Shown: positions 28,451-38,213, counted from the stretch's first letter. The stretch: 64,000 bases of DNA from Betaproteobacteria bacterium (GCA_016720425.1 JADKKQ010000003.1:434001-498000); one strand, 5' to 3'. Program-made: numbers and translations. Notes: generated from the letters alone by a model not told the origin.

Positions 28451-29620
28451 TTGCGCATCGAACGAAAGCCGAGTTCGGGCCTGCGCCCCGCCGGACGCTC
28501 CTCGATCGTCGTCGCGATGCTCGGCGCGTGCCTGGGCGTGAACCCGGTCGCAGACGCGGCCGGCGCCGACCACTCCGCGGAGCGCCTGTCCGCCGGCGAC
28601 AGGGTCTGCGTCGGCTGCCACGCTGCCGACGGACTGACCAGGAAGCTCGCGAACGGCGACAGCCTGTCGCTGACCGTCGACGGTGCCGCCTTTGCCGGTT
28701 CGGTGCATGGGCCGATGGGCTGCATCGGCTGCCACCCGCAGGTCGCGTTGCCCGCGCACCCGGGTGACGTGCCGAACATCGACGACGCACGCCAGTACGC
28801 GATGGCACGCAGCGAGTCCTGCCGCGCCTGCCACGGCCGCGTGTTCAGGCCTTACGAGGGCAGCGTCCACGCCCTCCGGCTGCGCGCGGGGAGCGCCGCC
28901 GGCCCGGCCTGCGGCGATTGCCATCCGCCGCACGCGGTCACGCCGCGGTCGACGCAGGAGGGGCCGACCAACGCCTGCGTGAGGTGTCACGGCGACACGG
29001 CCGCGCAGCACGAACGGTGGCTCCCCAATGCGGCCCGTCATCTGCGCGCCGTGGCTTGCTCGGCCTGCCACGCACCCGACGCGCTGCGGCGGGTCGACCT
29101 GCGGGTCCTCGCGGGAGGCGAGCGGCTGACCGACCGGGACGGATCGGTGCCGTTCGAGCAGCACGCCCGCGCCGCCGACACCAATCACGACGGCCTGGAT
29201 GCGAACGAATTCCGCCGCCTGCTGACGTCGCTCGAGCGCGAGGGGAATCCGGTCGCGCTGCAGGGTTACATCGAGCTTCGGTCCGGCATCGAAGCGCACG
29301 AACTGCCGCCCAAGGCAGCGGCGATCAAGGACTGCGTCAAGTGCCACGACGAGAAGGCGCTGCCCTTCCAGAACGTCACGGTCTCGGGCGTGGACGCCGA
29401 CGGACGCCCGATCCGCTATGACGTGCACAGGGAAGTCCTGAGCTCGCCGATCACCTGGGATGCGCTGCGCGGCTTCTATGCGATCGGCGGCACGCGGATG
29501 AAGCTGCTCGACGTCCTGCTGGCGCTGGGCCTGGTGGGCGGCATCACGGTGCCGGCCCTGCACCTCGCGCTGCGGCGCCTGTCGCGCCGTGCACCGAACC
29601 CCGATGGATCGACCCGATGA
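28451..29620 (+). CDS. Membrane-anchored heptaheme c-type cytochrome
   Basis: 389 residues from a TTG start at 28451 (ATG at 28517 is the alternative). A signal peptide (basic start, hydrophobic 18-30) leads to seven CXXCH heme motifs at about 53, 91, 124, 154, 176, 203 and 295. Between the sixth and seventh lies an EF-hand-like calcium loop DTNHDGLDANEF (243-254), one residue shorter than canonical. A single transmembrane helix (about 351-375) anchors the C-terminus. The protein thus sits on the periplasmic face. Its stop overlaps the start of the b-type cytochrome gene, implying a cytochrome b/c electron-transfer pair. Confidence 0.87.
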   Translation: MRIERKPSSGLRPAGRSSIVVAMLGACLGVNPVADAAGADHSAERLSAGDRVCVGCHAADGLTRKLANGDSLSLTVDGAAFAGSVHGPMGCIGCHPQVALPAHPGDVPNIDDARQYAMARSESCRACHGRVFRPYEGSVHALRLRAGSAAGPACGDCHPPHAVTPRSTQEGPTNACVRCHGDTAAQHERWLPNAARHLRAVACSACHAPDALRRVDLRVLAGGERLTDRDGSVPFEQHARAADTNHDGLDANEFRRLLTSLEREGNPVALQGYIELRSGIEAHELPPKAAAIKDCVKCHDEKALPFQNVTVSGVDADGRPIRYDVHREVLSSPITWDALRGFYAIGGTRMKLLDVLLALGLVGGITVPALHLALRRLSRRAPNPDGSTR

Positions 29621-30270
29621 CACGCATCTACGTTCACCCCGCCCCCGTCCGCCTGTGGCACTGGCTCAACGCGCTGGGCTTCGTCGCCCTGATCGTCACC
29701 GGGCTGCAGATTCGCTACGGCGTGCTGCTGACGCTGTCGTTCAGGACGGTGGTCGACGCGCACAACGCGATCGGCTTCGTGCTCATCGCCAACTATTTCG
29801 TCTGGCTGCTGTTCTACCTCTTCACCGACCGGATCACCGTCTACCATCCGGAGCTGAATCCGGCCAGGCACTATCGCAACATGCTGCGCCAGGTGGTGTA
29901 CTACGGCTACGGGATCTTCAAGGGGCACCCGAATCCGCACGTGGTCAGCGCGTATCGAAAGTTCAATCCGCTGCAGAGCATGAGCTACCAGATCATCATG
30001 CTGGTGCTGGTTCCGCTCCAGTTCTATTCCGGGCTGGTGCTGTGGGACCTGCAGCGGTTCGCGGGGACCGTGGAAGCGCTGGGCGGCGCCAGGGTGGTCG
30101 ACACCATTCACGTCGTGCTCTGCATCGTCTTCGTCGTCTTCATCCCGGTGCACGTCTACCTGACCACGCTGGGACGGTCGGCCGGCGAGCACATCCGCGC
30201 GATGCTCACCGGCTACGAGGAGGTCGACGACGGCCCGGACGCGGCGCCGGGTCCGGCCGGCGGGTCCTGA
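29617..30270 (+). CDS. Cytochrome b561/NiFe-hydrogenase-type b cytochrome
   Basis: 217 residues, four transmembrane helices. Candidate heme b ligands are His residues in VRLWHWLNALGF, DAHNAIGF, DTIHVVLC and IPVHVYL. The pattern resembles the membrane cytochromes that link quinone to periplasmic partners in hydrogenase, formate dehydrogenase or thiosulfate reductase systems. The ATG overlaps the heptaheme cytochrome stop by four bases (ATGA). Inferred role: quinone-side partner of the heptaheme cytochrome. Confidence 0.88.
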   Translation: MTRIYVHPAPVRLWHWLNALGFVALIVTGLQIRYGVLLTLSFRTVVDAHNAIGFVLIANYFVWLLFYLFTDRITVYHPELNPARHYRNMLRQVVYYGYGIFKGHPNPHVVSAYRKFNPLQSMSYQIIMLVLVPLQFYSGLVLWDLQRFAGTVEALGGARVVDTIHVVLCIVFVVFIPVHVYLTTLGRSAGEHIRAMLTGYEEVDDGPDAAPGPAGGS

Positions 30271-30323
30271 CGACGACGGATCCGACCGCCGCGGACCACG
30301 CGGTCGGAGGCACGGCGTGGGGG

Positions 30324-31756
<1,433 letters not shown>

Positions 31757-31760
<4 letters not shown>

Positions 31761-33391
31761 GCGCTGCTGCCGTTAGGGGTTGCCCGGGTCGCGTCCGGAG
31801 GCGCGGCGATCGGCAGGTAGACGCGGAACGTCGAGCCCCTGCCGACGGCGCTCTCCACCCGGATCGTACCGCCGTGCGCCTTGACGATGCCATGGCTCAC
31901 GGACAGGCCGAGACCCGTGCCCTTGCCCACGTCCTTCGAGGTGAAGAACGGGTCGAAGATGCGCTGCAGGTCGTCGTCGGGGATCCCGCAGCCGGTGTCG
32001 ACGACCGAAACCTCGATCATGTCGATCGGGGCGGCGCCGGGCTCGGGCGACAGCGGCGTCGGGTGCCGGCGGCTGCGGATGGCGATGCTCCCCCCGCTCT
32101 CCGTCGCGTGCTGCGCGTTCACCAGGATGTTCATGATGACCTGCTTGATCTGATCCTCGTCGATCCACACCTGCGGCAGGTCGGGGTCCAGGTCGATCGT
32201 CATGGCGGTGTTGTGCAGGTGCGCCGAGCGCTCGATGAACCGCGCCACGTCCAGGATCACCGCGTTGAGGTCGGCGAAGCGCATCTCCGGCGCCTTCTGG
32301 CGGGCGAAGTCGAGCAGGCGGCGGACGATGCTGGCGCAGCGCCGGGTCTCGCGGATCACGAGGTCCATGTCCTCGGCGTCCGCGGAGCCGTCCGGCATCT
32401 TCTGGCGGATGAGGTGCGAGAACGTCAGCACGCCCGTCAACGGGTTGTTGATCTCGTGCGCGACGCCGGAGGCCAGCAGCCCCACGGCGGCGAGCTTGTC
32501 GCTCTGGTGGGCTTCCGCTTCGGCCGCGCGCAGTTGCAGCGTGCGCTCCTCCACCTTCTGCTCCAGCGTCCGCGCCGATTCGCGCAACTCCGCCTGCGAT
32601 TGCCGCAGCGCGGCGGTCATGGTGTTGAAGGAGCTCGCGACCTGGCCGAGCTCGTCCGCACTGCGCACCGGGATCGACTGGTCCAGGTTGCCCGCGGCGA
32701 GCCGCTTCGCTCCGTCCTCGAGGTCGCGCAGCGGAGTGTAGACCAGCCGATGCACCAGCGCGCCGACGCAGACCGCGGCCAGCAGCACGAACGCCAGCGA
32801 CAGCTCGGCGATCCTGGTCGCGCTGGCACGGATCCTCCGATCGATCTCGTCCAGCGAATAGATGACGTCGACCACGCCCAGCGTCGACTGCTGCGACTCG
32901 CCCGCGTGGCAACCGGCGCTCTGGCAGGCCGGCTCGTTGCGTATCACCTGCATCGTCCCCACCATGCGCCGGCCGTCGGGCGCCGAGAAGAACCGCACCC
33001 GATCGGCGTCGCCGACGCTCGCCCGCGGCTCGTCCGTCCGGTGGCAGGAGATGCATCCGTCCGCCCGGCGGTCGAGCGCGAGGCCGACCTCGGAAACCAC
33101 GGTCGAGTCGATCACGACCCCCTTTTTGCTGAAGATGCGGATCCGGTCGAAGTTGTCGTCGCGCCCCACGTCCGCGATGATCCTGTGCACGTTGTATGGC
33201 TGGTTCTGGAGCATCATGAAGTGCGTGCTGCGCACGATGGCGTCCGACAGCTGCAGCACGTGGGCGACCGCCGTGTCGAGGAGGTCTTCGCGCTGCTGCC
33301 GCACCATGAACACCGAGTACAAGCCGAGCACGACGGTGAGGCCGATGCCGACGTACAGCACGACCTTCAGCTTGAGCGCCTGCGGCCTCAT
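31757..33391 (-). CDS. Sensor histidine kinase with periplasmic diheme c-type sensor domain
   Basis: 544 residues. Helix 1 (9-30), a periplasmic domain (31-193), helix 2 (about 194-216), HAMP (to about 268), coiled coil, HisKA with His312 in GVAHEINNPL, and an ATPase domain with VDTGCGIPDDDLQRIFDPFF and GTGLGLSVSHG. The periplasmic domain has two heme-attachment motifs, CISCH (113-117) and CX4CH, CQSAGCH (156-162). Covalent heme makes it a likely redox, oxygen or NO sensor. The start ATG at 33389-33391 uses a ribosome site GAAGG that comes from the last copy of the upstream 60-bp repeat. Confidence 0.92.
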
Positions 33392-33394
33392 GCA

Positions 33395-33774
33395 CTGCCT
33401 TCGTGCTGCGCACTCCGGTGTTCGCGCTCGGGGCGGCCCGTCGCGCTCACGGGACGACCTTCGTGCTGCGCACTCCGGTGTTCGCCCTCGGGGCGGCCCG
33501 TCGCGCTCACGGGACGACCTTCGTGCTGCGCACTCCGGTGTTCGCCCTCGGGGCGGCCCGTCGCGCTCACGGGACGACCTTCGTGCTGCGCACTCCGGTG
33601 TTCGCGCTCAGGGCGGCCCGTCGCGCTAGGACGACCTTCGTGCCGCACTCCGGTGCGCGCTCGGGGCGGCCCGTCGCGCTCACGGGACGACCTTCGTGCT
33701 GCGCACTCCGGTGTTCGCGCTCGGGGCGGCCCGTCGCGCTCACGGGACGACCTTCGTGCCGCGCACCCGAACCC
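33395..33774. repeat. 60-bp tandem direct repeat, about 6.4 copies
   Basis: Units of exactly 60 bp begin TCGTGCTGCGCACTCCGGTG at 33401, 33461, 33521 and 33581. A fourth unit shortened by a few bases and a variant fifth are followed by another good copy and a partial one ending near 33774. Copies differ by single bases (CGCGCTC/CGCCCTC). On the minus strand each unit carries GAAGG-N7-GTG, a ribosome-site/start-like pair. The array occupies the leader between the FNR-box promoter and the kinase gene. Confidence 0.92.
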
Positions 33775-33991
33775 GGGCTCCGGACCCCGGCCCGGGACCT
33801 TGCGCAGGAAAGTTCGAGTCGGATCGCCGCCATCGCCTACCGGAATCGGCCCGCGACCGTGGTGCGTCACCGAGCGTGCGGGTTCCGGCAGCTTAGGCGA
33901 TCGCGCGACGACGCCCGTTGATCCTGGTCAAGCGGGCCGCCGCGAGGAGCGACGGCCGGTCGCCCGCGCCGCCCCGGGGAGGTGCCTGCGG
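33775..33991. other. Promoter-bearing gap between the repeat array and the FAH gene
   Basis: No gene is supported here. With the repeat array this makes a 600-bp non-coding stretch. It holds the FNR-type box and the -10 element described separately. Confidence 0.6.
33890..33931 (-). promoter_or_regulatory. FNR/ANR/DNR-type box with class II promoter for the heme kinase operon
   Basis: On the minus strand TTGAC-CAGG-ATCAA (33918-33931; TTGAT-CCTG-GTCAA on plus) matches the FNR consensus TTGAT-N4-ATCAA in 9 of 10 positions. A -10-like TAAGCT lies at 33890-33895. If its last base is -7, the box centre is at -41.5, the exact spacing of class II FNR-activated promoters. The transcript would start near 33883 with a leader of about 490 nt. 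Confidence 0.65.
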
Positions 33992-35005
33992 TCAGCGGCG
34001 CGGCCGCACCACCTGGTCGATGGCGCCGAACACCGACCGTCCGGCCGCGTCGAGCATCTCGATGCGCACGCGGTCGCCGAAGCGCATGAAGGGCGTGCAG
34101 GGCTTGCCGCCGGCCAGCGTCTCGACGGTGCGCTGCTCGGCGATGCACGAATAGCCGACGCCTCCCAGCGGCGCCGGACGCCCGGGCCCGCCGTCCTCCC
34201 GGTTGGACACCGTGCCCGAACCGACGATGGTGCCGGCCCCGAGGTCGCGGGTCCGGGCGAGGTGGGCGATCAGCGTCCCGAAATCGAAGGTCATGTCGAC
34301 GCCGGCGTCGGGCCGGCCGAACAGCTTGCCGTTGAGGTGGGAGACCAGCGGCAGGTGGACGCGCCCGTCCCGCCAGGCGCCGCCGAGCTCGTCGGGCGTG
34401 ACCGCGACCGGCGAGAAGCTGCTGGCCGGCTTCGACTGCAGGAAGCCGAAGCCCTTGGCCAGCTCGGCCGGGATCAGCGCCCGCAGGCTGACGTCGTTGA
34501 CCAGCAGCAGCAGCCGGATGCGCGCCAGCGCGGCGACCGCGTCGATGCCCATCGGCACGTCGCCGGTCACCACGGCGACCTCGCCCTCGAAGTCGATGCC
34601 CCAGGCCTCGTCGGCGAGCTCGATGTCCGCGCCGGCGCCGAGCATCCGGTCGGACGCGCCCTGGTACATCAGCGGATCGGTCCAGAACTCGGGCGGCATC
34701 GTCGCGCCGCGGGCGCGGCGCACGAGCTCGACGTGATTGACGTAGGCGGAGCCGTCGGCCCACTGGTAGGCACGGGGCAGCGGCGCCGCCGCCGCGCGCG
34801 GATCGAACGGCCGCGCGTCCGGCAGGCGCCGGGCGTCGAGCTCGGCGGCAACCGCCGCCAGCGCCGGCAACACCTCGTTCCAGCGGTCCAGCGCCGACTG
34901 CATCGTCCGGGCGATCTCCGGCACGGCCACCTGCTGCGCGAGGTCGCGCGACACGACGACCAGCATCCCGTCGCGCGAGCCGTCCTGCATCGTGGCAAGT
35001 TTCAT
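33992..35005 (-). CDS. Fumarylacetoacetate hydrolase family protein
   Basis: 337 residues. C-terminal FAH-fold motifs: GIDFEGEVAVVTGDVP (metal-binding Glu), LLLVNDVSLR, QSKPASSFSPVAVTPDELG and GAGTIVGSGTVSNRE. It probably hydrolyses a C-C bond in a beta-diketo acid, as in tyrosine or aromatic catabolism; the true substrate is not evident. Start: ATG at 35003-35005. It follows cysS by 26 bp on the same strand, so it may be transcribed with it. Confidence 0.92.
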   Translation of the reverse strand: MKLATMQDGSRDGMLVVVSRDLAQQVAVPEIARTMQSALDRWNEVLPALAAVAAELDARRLPDARPFDPRAAAAPLPRAYQWADGSAYVNHVELVRRARGATMPPEFWTDPLMYQGASDRMLGAGADIELADEAWGIDFEGEVAVVTGDVPMGIDAVAALARIRLLLLVNDVSLRALIPAELAKGFGFLQSKPASSFSPVAVTPDELGGAWRDGRVHLPLVSHLNGKLFGRPDAGVDMTFDFGTLIAHLARTRDLGAGTIVGSGTVSNREDGGPGRPAPLGGVGYSCIAEQRTVETLAGGKPCTPFMRFGDRVRIEMLDAAGRSVFGAIDQVVRPRR

Positions 35006-35031
35006 CGCCTGCTCCCGTCTGCCTTGGGCGT

Positions 35032-36423
35032 TCAGCCGCGCCGCTTGAGCGCGAAGCCGCCCGCACCGTCCTCGATGTCCCAGCCGCGCGCCCGGATCTC
35101 GGCGCGCAGCCGGTCGGACTCGGGCCACTGCTTCGCCTGGCGTGCCGCCAGCCTCGACTCCGCCAGCGCCTGGATCTCGGGGGGGATCGCATCCTGCCGC
35201 GGTGCCCAGTCGGCCAGGCGCAGGCCGAACACCCGGTCGAAACGCAGCAGCGTGGCGCGCCGCACGGCATCCGGCAGTCCGCCGCGGAGCACCTCCCAGG
35301 CCACCGCCAGCGCCCGCGGCAGGTTGAGGTCGTCGTTGATCTCGGCAGTGAAGCGGGCGCAGGCCGCGGGGTCCGCGTCGGCCGCCGCGGCATCGCGGAT
35401 CGCGTACACCCCGGCGCGCATGCGCTCGAGGCCGGTCGCCGCGGCGTCCAGTGCGTCCCAGGTGAAGTTCAGCTGGCTGCGGTAGTGCGCGGTCAGGCAC
35501 AGATAGCGGTAGGCCAGCGGATCGTAGCCGCGATCGATCAGCGCCTGGAGGCGCAGGAACTCGCCGGCCGACTTCGCCATCTTGGCGTCGTTCTGCAACA
35601 GGAAGTAGCCGTGCAGCCAGAAGTTGGCCAGCCGCGTGCCGCAGCGCGCCTCGGTCTGCGCGATCTCGTTGGTGTGGTGGACGGGGATGTGGTCCTCGCC
35701 GCCGCAGTGGATGTCGAACAGGTCGCCGAGGTACTTCTGCGCCATCGCCGAGCACTCGATGTGCCAGCCGGGGAAGCCCCGGCCCCAGGGGCTGTCCCAC
35801 TCCATTTGCCGGTGCTCGCCCGGCGCCGAGAACTTCCACAGCGCGAAGTCGGTCGGGTGGCGCTTGTCGCCGAGATCGACGCGCCGGCCCGCCTCCAGCC
35901 CCTTGACGTCCAGGCGCGCGAGGTGGCCGTAGCCGGGCTGGCGGCTGGTGTCGAAGTACACGCCGTCGGAGGTCCGGTACGCGAAGCCGTTCTTCTCGAT
36001 GTCGGCGATGAACGCGATCTGCTCGGCGATGTGGTCGGTCGCCTTGCACAGCACCGTCGGCCGGTCGATGTTGAGCAGCAGGAAGTCGGCGAGGAAGGCG
36101 TCGGTGTAGAGCGCGGCGATCTCCCACGCGGTCTTGCCGGTGCGCCGCGCGCCCTTCTCCATCTTGTCCTCGCCGGTGTCGGCGTCCGAGGTGAGGTGGC
36201 CGACGTCGGTGATGTTCATCACGTGGCGGACGGCGTGGCCGTTCCACACCAGCACCCGCTTCAGCAGGTCCTCGAACAGGAAGGTGCGATGGTTGCCGAC
36301 GTGCTGGTAGTCGTAGACGGTGGGACCGCAGGTGTACACGCCGACCTCGGACTGCGGGTGCAGCGGCGCGAACGGCCGCAGGCTGCGCGTGTAGTTGTCG
36401 TAGAGCGAAAGTGGCGTGGACAT
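35032..36423 (-). CDS. cysS: Cysteinyl-tRNA synthetase
   Basis: 463 residues. The zinc and HIGH-type region reads VYTCGPTVYDYQHVGNHRTF, with GWHIECSAMA and the zinc ligand region CGGEDHIPVHHTNEIAQ. KMAKSAGEF is the KMSKS equivalent, with Ala in place of the first Ser. It charges tRNA-Cys. Start: ATG at 36421-36423 (MSTPLSLYDNYTR). It is preceded by an intrinsic terminator and a leader peptide, suggesting attenuation by cysteine supply. Confidence 0.97.
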   Translation of the reverse strand: MSTPLSLYDNYTRSLRPFAPLHPQSEVGVYTCGPTVYDYQHVGNHRTFLFEDLLKRVLVWNGHAVRHVMNITDVGHLTSDADTGEDKMEKGARRTGKTAWEIAALYTDAFLADFLLLNIDRPTVLCKATDHIAEQIAFIADIEKNGFAYRTSDGVYFDTSRQPGYGHLARLDVKGLEAGRRVDLGDKRHPTDFALWKFSAPGEHRQMEWDSPWGRGFPGWHIECSAMAQKYLGDLFDIHCGGEDHIPVHHTNEIAQTEARCGTRLANFWLHGYFLLQNDAKMAKSAGEFLRLQALIDRGYDPLAYRYLCLTAHYRSQLNFTWDALDAAATGLERMRAGVYAIRDAAAADADPAACARFTAEINDDLNLPRALAVAWEVLRGGLPDAVRRATLLRFDRVFGLRLADWAPRQDAIPPEIQALAESRLAARQAKQWPESDRLRAEIRARGWDIEDGAGGFALKRRG

Positions 36424-36436
36424 CGCGGTCGCATTC

Positions 36437-36465
36437 AAAAAAAAACCGCCAGCGGCTGCCGGCGG
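36437..36465 (-). terminator. Intrinsic terminator (attenuator) in the cysS leader
   Basis: On the minus strand CCGCCGGC-AGCC-GCTGGCGG (one G-U pair) is followed by nine T residues (36437-36445), 14 bp before the cysS ATG. The position between promoter and gene marks it as an attenuator rather than the end of the upstream GNAT gene. Confidence 0.85.
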
Positions 36466-36492
36466 CGGGGTCTGCACCGACCCGTCGGACCG

Positions 36493-36546
36493 TCAGCGCC
36501 GCCTGGCGGGCGCAGCGCAGCGGGACGGAGGGGACGGGATCAGCAT
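36493..36546 (-). CDS. Leader peptide of cysS (17 residues, Cys codon at position 10)
   Basis: ATG at 36544-36546 opens MLIPSPPSRCAAPARRR, ending with TGA at 36493-36495. Its single TGC codon (36517-36519) lies just before segment 1 of a competing-hairpin system (see the findings). With the promoter proposed at 36553-36581 the transcript would start on the A of this ATG, making it leaderless; AGGA 7 nt upstream could instead be a ribosome site if transcription starts earlier. Confidence 0.6.
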   Translation of the reverse strand: MLIPSPPSRCAAPARRR

Positions 36547-36552
36547 CGGCAC

Positions 36553-36581
36553 ATCCTAACCAAAGCCCGCCCCAGGGGCAA
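36553..36581 (-). promoter_or_regulatory. Sigma-70-like promoter of the cysS leader
   Basis: On the minus strand TTGCCC (36576-36581), a 17-bp spacer and TAGGAT (36553-36558). The predicted +1 is 36546, the first base of the leader peptide ATG. Confidence 0.55.
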
Positions 36582-36608
36582 GGGCAGCGGCAGCGCGTCG
36601 GGCTTCGC

Positions 36609-37124
36609 TCAGCCGCGCACGATCGGTCGCGCCATGACGTAGTCGTCCATCGCGAACCCGTCGCCGATCGGCACGACCACCGCCTCGCGGATCGCGAAGC
36701 CGTGCTTGCCGTAGGCAGCGATCGCCTGGGCGTTGCGCTTGTTGACGTTGAGGATCAGCGTCGAGGCGCCTGCGGCTGCGGCCAGCACCTCGACGCGCGC
36801 GATCAGTCGCCCTCCCAGGCCGCTGCGCTGCCGCGCCGGCAGCACGTAGAGCTTGTCGATCTTGGCTTCCCCGGGCACGTCGGTCACGTACCAGGCGGCG
36901 AATCCCGCCAGCACGTCGTCGACGGCGGCGAGTTCCAGGCCGCGATCGGGGCGCCCCAGGAATCCGGCGAGAACGTCGGGAGCGTAGCCGCGCTCCAGCA
37001 TGTAGTCGATCTGGGCCGGCGCGATGATGCCGGGGTAGTGGGCGCGCCAGATCGTCGCGGCGAGCCGCTGGACCTCGGACAACTGGTCGGCACGGGCGGC
37101 CGCGAAGGTGATGGGGGTGGGCAT
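36609..37124 (-). CDS. GNAT-family N-acetyltransferase
   Basis: 171 residues. The acetyl-CoA-binding motif A reads LYVLPARQRSGLGGRLIARV, followed by LNVNKRNAQAIAAYGKHGFA (motif B), a typical GNAT. The acceptor cannot be told. Start: ATG at 37122-37124. It lies upstream of the cysS leader on the same strand and divergent from the arnD-like gene. Confidence 0.9.
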   Translation of the reverse strand: MPTPITFAAARADQLSEVQRLAATIWRAHYPGIIAPAQIDYMLERGYAPDVLAGFLGRPDRGLELAAVDDVLAGFAAWYVTDVPGEAKIDKLYVLPARQRSGLGGRLIARVEVLAAAAGASTLILNVNKRNAQAIAAYGKHGFAIREAVVVPIGDGFAMDDYVMARPIVRG

Positions 37125-37176
37125 GGGTCGGCCGCCGTCGCGCGGGGCGGCGGCGGATGCAGAGGCGGGAGACCCG

Positions 37177-37233
37177 ATTTTACCGGGCGGCCGGACTCTG
37201 CGCGCACGGGCGGACGCGGCGGCACGCTAGAAT
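37177..37233. promoter_or_regulatory. Divergent -10 elements between the GNAT and ArnD-like genes
   Basis: TAAAAT on the minus strand (37177-37182, in the frequent context GGTAAAATC) faces the GNAT gene. TAGAAT on the plus strand (37228-37233) faces the deacetylase gene. Neither has a good -35 hexamer, so they are weakly supported. Confidence 0.35.
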
Positions 37234-37283
37234 CGCAGCTTGGAGGCAAGCCGTCCGGCGCTGCGGCGCCGGCCCCGGGAACG

Positions 37284-38213
37284 ATGCTGCTCGCGCTCAA
37301 GATCGACGTCGACACGCTGCGCGGAACCCGCGAGGGCGTGCCCAGGCTCGTCGAGCTGCTGAAGAAGCACGGCGCCGGCGCGACCTTTTTCTGGAGCCTC
37401 GGTCCGGATCACACCGGCCGCGCGATCAGGCGCGTGTTCCGGCCCGGGTTCGTGCGCAAGGTGCAGCGGACGTCGGTGGTCAGGCACTACGGCGTGCAGA
37501 CGCTGCTCTACGGCACGCTGCTGCCCGGACCGGACATCGGCCGCCGCACGGCCGACCTGATGCGCTCGGTGCGCGACGACGGCTTCGAAGTCGGCATCCA
37601 GGGCTGGGACCACGTCCGCTGGCAGGACGGTGTCGCGCACGCCGATGCCGCGTGGACGCGGACGGAGATGACGCGCGCCTGCGAGCGCTTCACCGAGATT
37701 TTCGGCACCGCGCCGCTCACCCACGGCGCGGCCGGCTGGCAGATGAACGTGCACGCGCTGCGGCTGACGCAGGCGCTCGGCTTCGAGTACGCTGCCGACG
37801 GCCGCGGCACGCACCCGCACCTGCCGGTGTGGAAAGCCGAGCTGATCCGCTGCCCGCAACTGCCCACGACGCTGCCCACGCTGGACGAGCTGATCGGGCG
37901 CGACGGCGTCACCGAGGACAACGTCGCCGCGCACCTGCTCGAACGCACCGCCCTGCCCTGCGCCGCCGGGCACGTCTACACGCTGCGCGCCGACCTCGAG
38001 GGCCGGGACCTCGCGCCGGCGTTCGATCGCCTGCTCACCGGCTGGAAGTCCCAGGGCTGGAAGCCCGTCGCGCTGCGCGCGATGCTGGAGCGCCTGCAGC
38101 CGCTGGCGCTGCCGCGCTGCGTGGTCGCGCCCGGCGCGATCCCGGGGCGCTGCGGCAGCGTGCTCGTCCAGGGTCCCGAGTTCCTGGGCGACGTCGATCT
38201 CGCCGCCGCCTGA
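37284..38213 (+). CDS. Polysaccharide deacetylase, ArnD-like
   Basis: 309 residues. The N-terminal LALKIDVDTLRGTREGVPRL with the metal-binding Asp, ATFFWSLGPDHTGRAIRRVF, VGIQGWDHVRWQDGV and THGAAGWQMN follow ArnD, the 4-deoxy-4-formamido-arabinose-undecaprenyl phosphate deformylase used in lipid A modification. No other arn genes are in the window, so it may be an orphan or have another substrate. Start: ATG at 37284. A peroxiredoxin gene follows 45 bp downstream. Confidence 0.85.
   Translation: MLLALKIDVDTLRGTREGVPRLVELLKKHGAGATFFWSLGPDHTGRAIRRVFRPGFVRKVQRTSVVRHYGVQTLLYGTLLPGPDIGRRTADLMRSVRDDGFEVGIQGWDHVRWQDGVAHADAAWTRTEMTRACERFTEIFGTAPLTHGAAGWQMNVHALRLTQALGFEYAADGRGTHPHLPVWKAELIRCPQLPTTLPTLDELIGRDGVTEDNVAAHLLERTALPCAAGHVYTLRADLEGRDLAPAFDRLLTGWKSQGWKPVALRAMLERLQPLALPRCVVAPGAIPGRCGSVLVQGPEFLGDVDLAAA

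Noticed and set aside
33395..33774. CRISPR array
   Set aside because: Units are contiguous, with no unique spacers between repeats, and no cas genes are present.
33388..33870. 160-codon frame through the tandem repeats, ending in ATGA overlap with the kinase start
   Set aside because: The frame is open because the unit is 60 bp and GC-rich; the plus strand is equally open. The peptide is low-complexity and starts upstream of the repeats only as a shadow. Kept as a note in the repeat finding, not as a gene.
36424..36608. T-box riboswitch before cysS
   Set aside because: No T-box sequence or tRNA-specifier stem was visible, and T-boxes are a Gram-positive feature. The Cys leader peptide with competing hairpins explains the terminator better.
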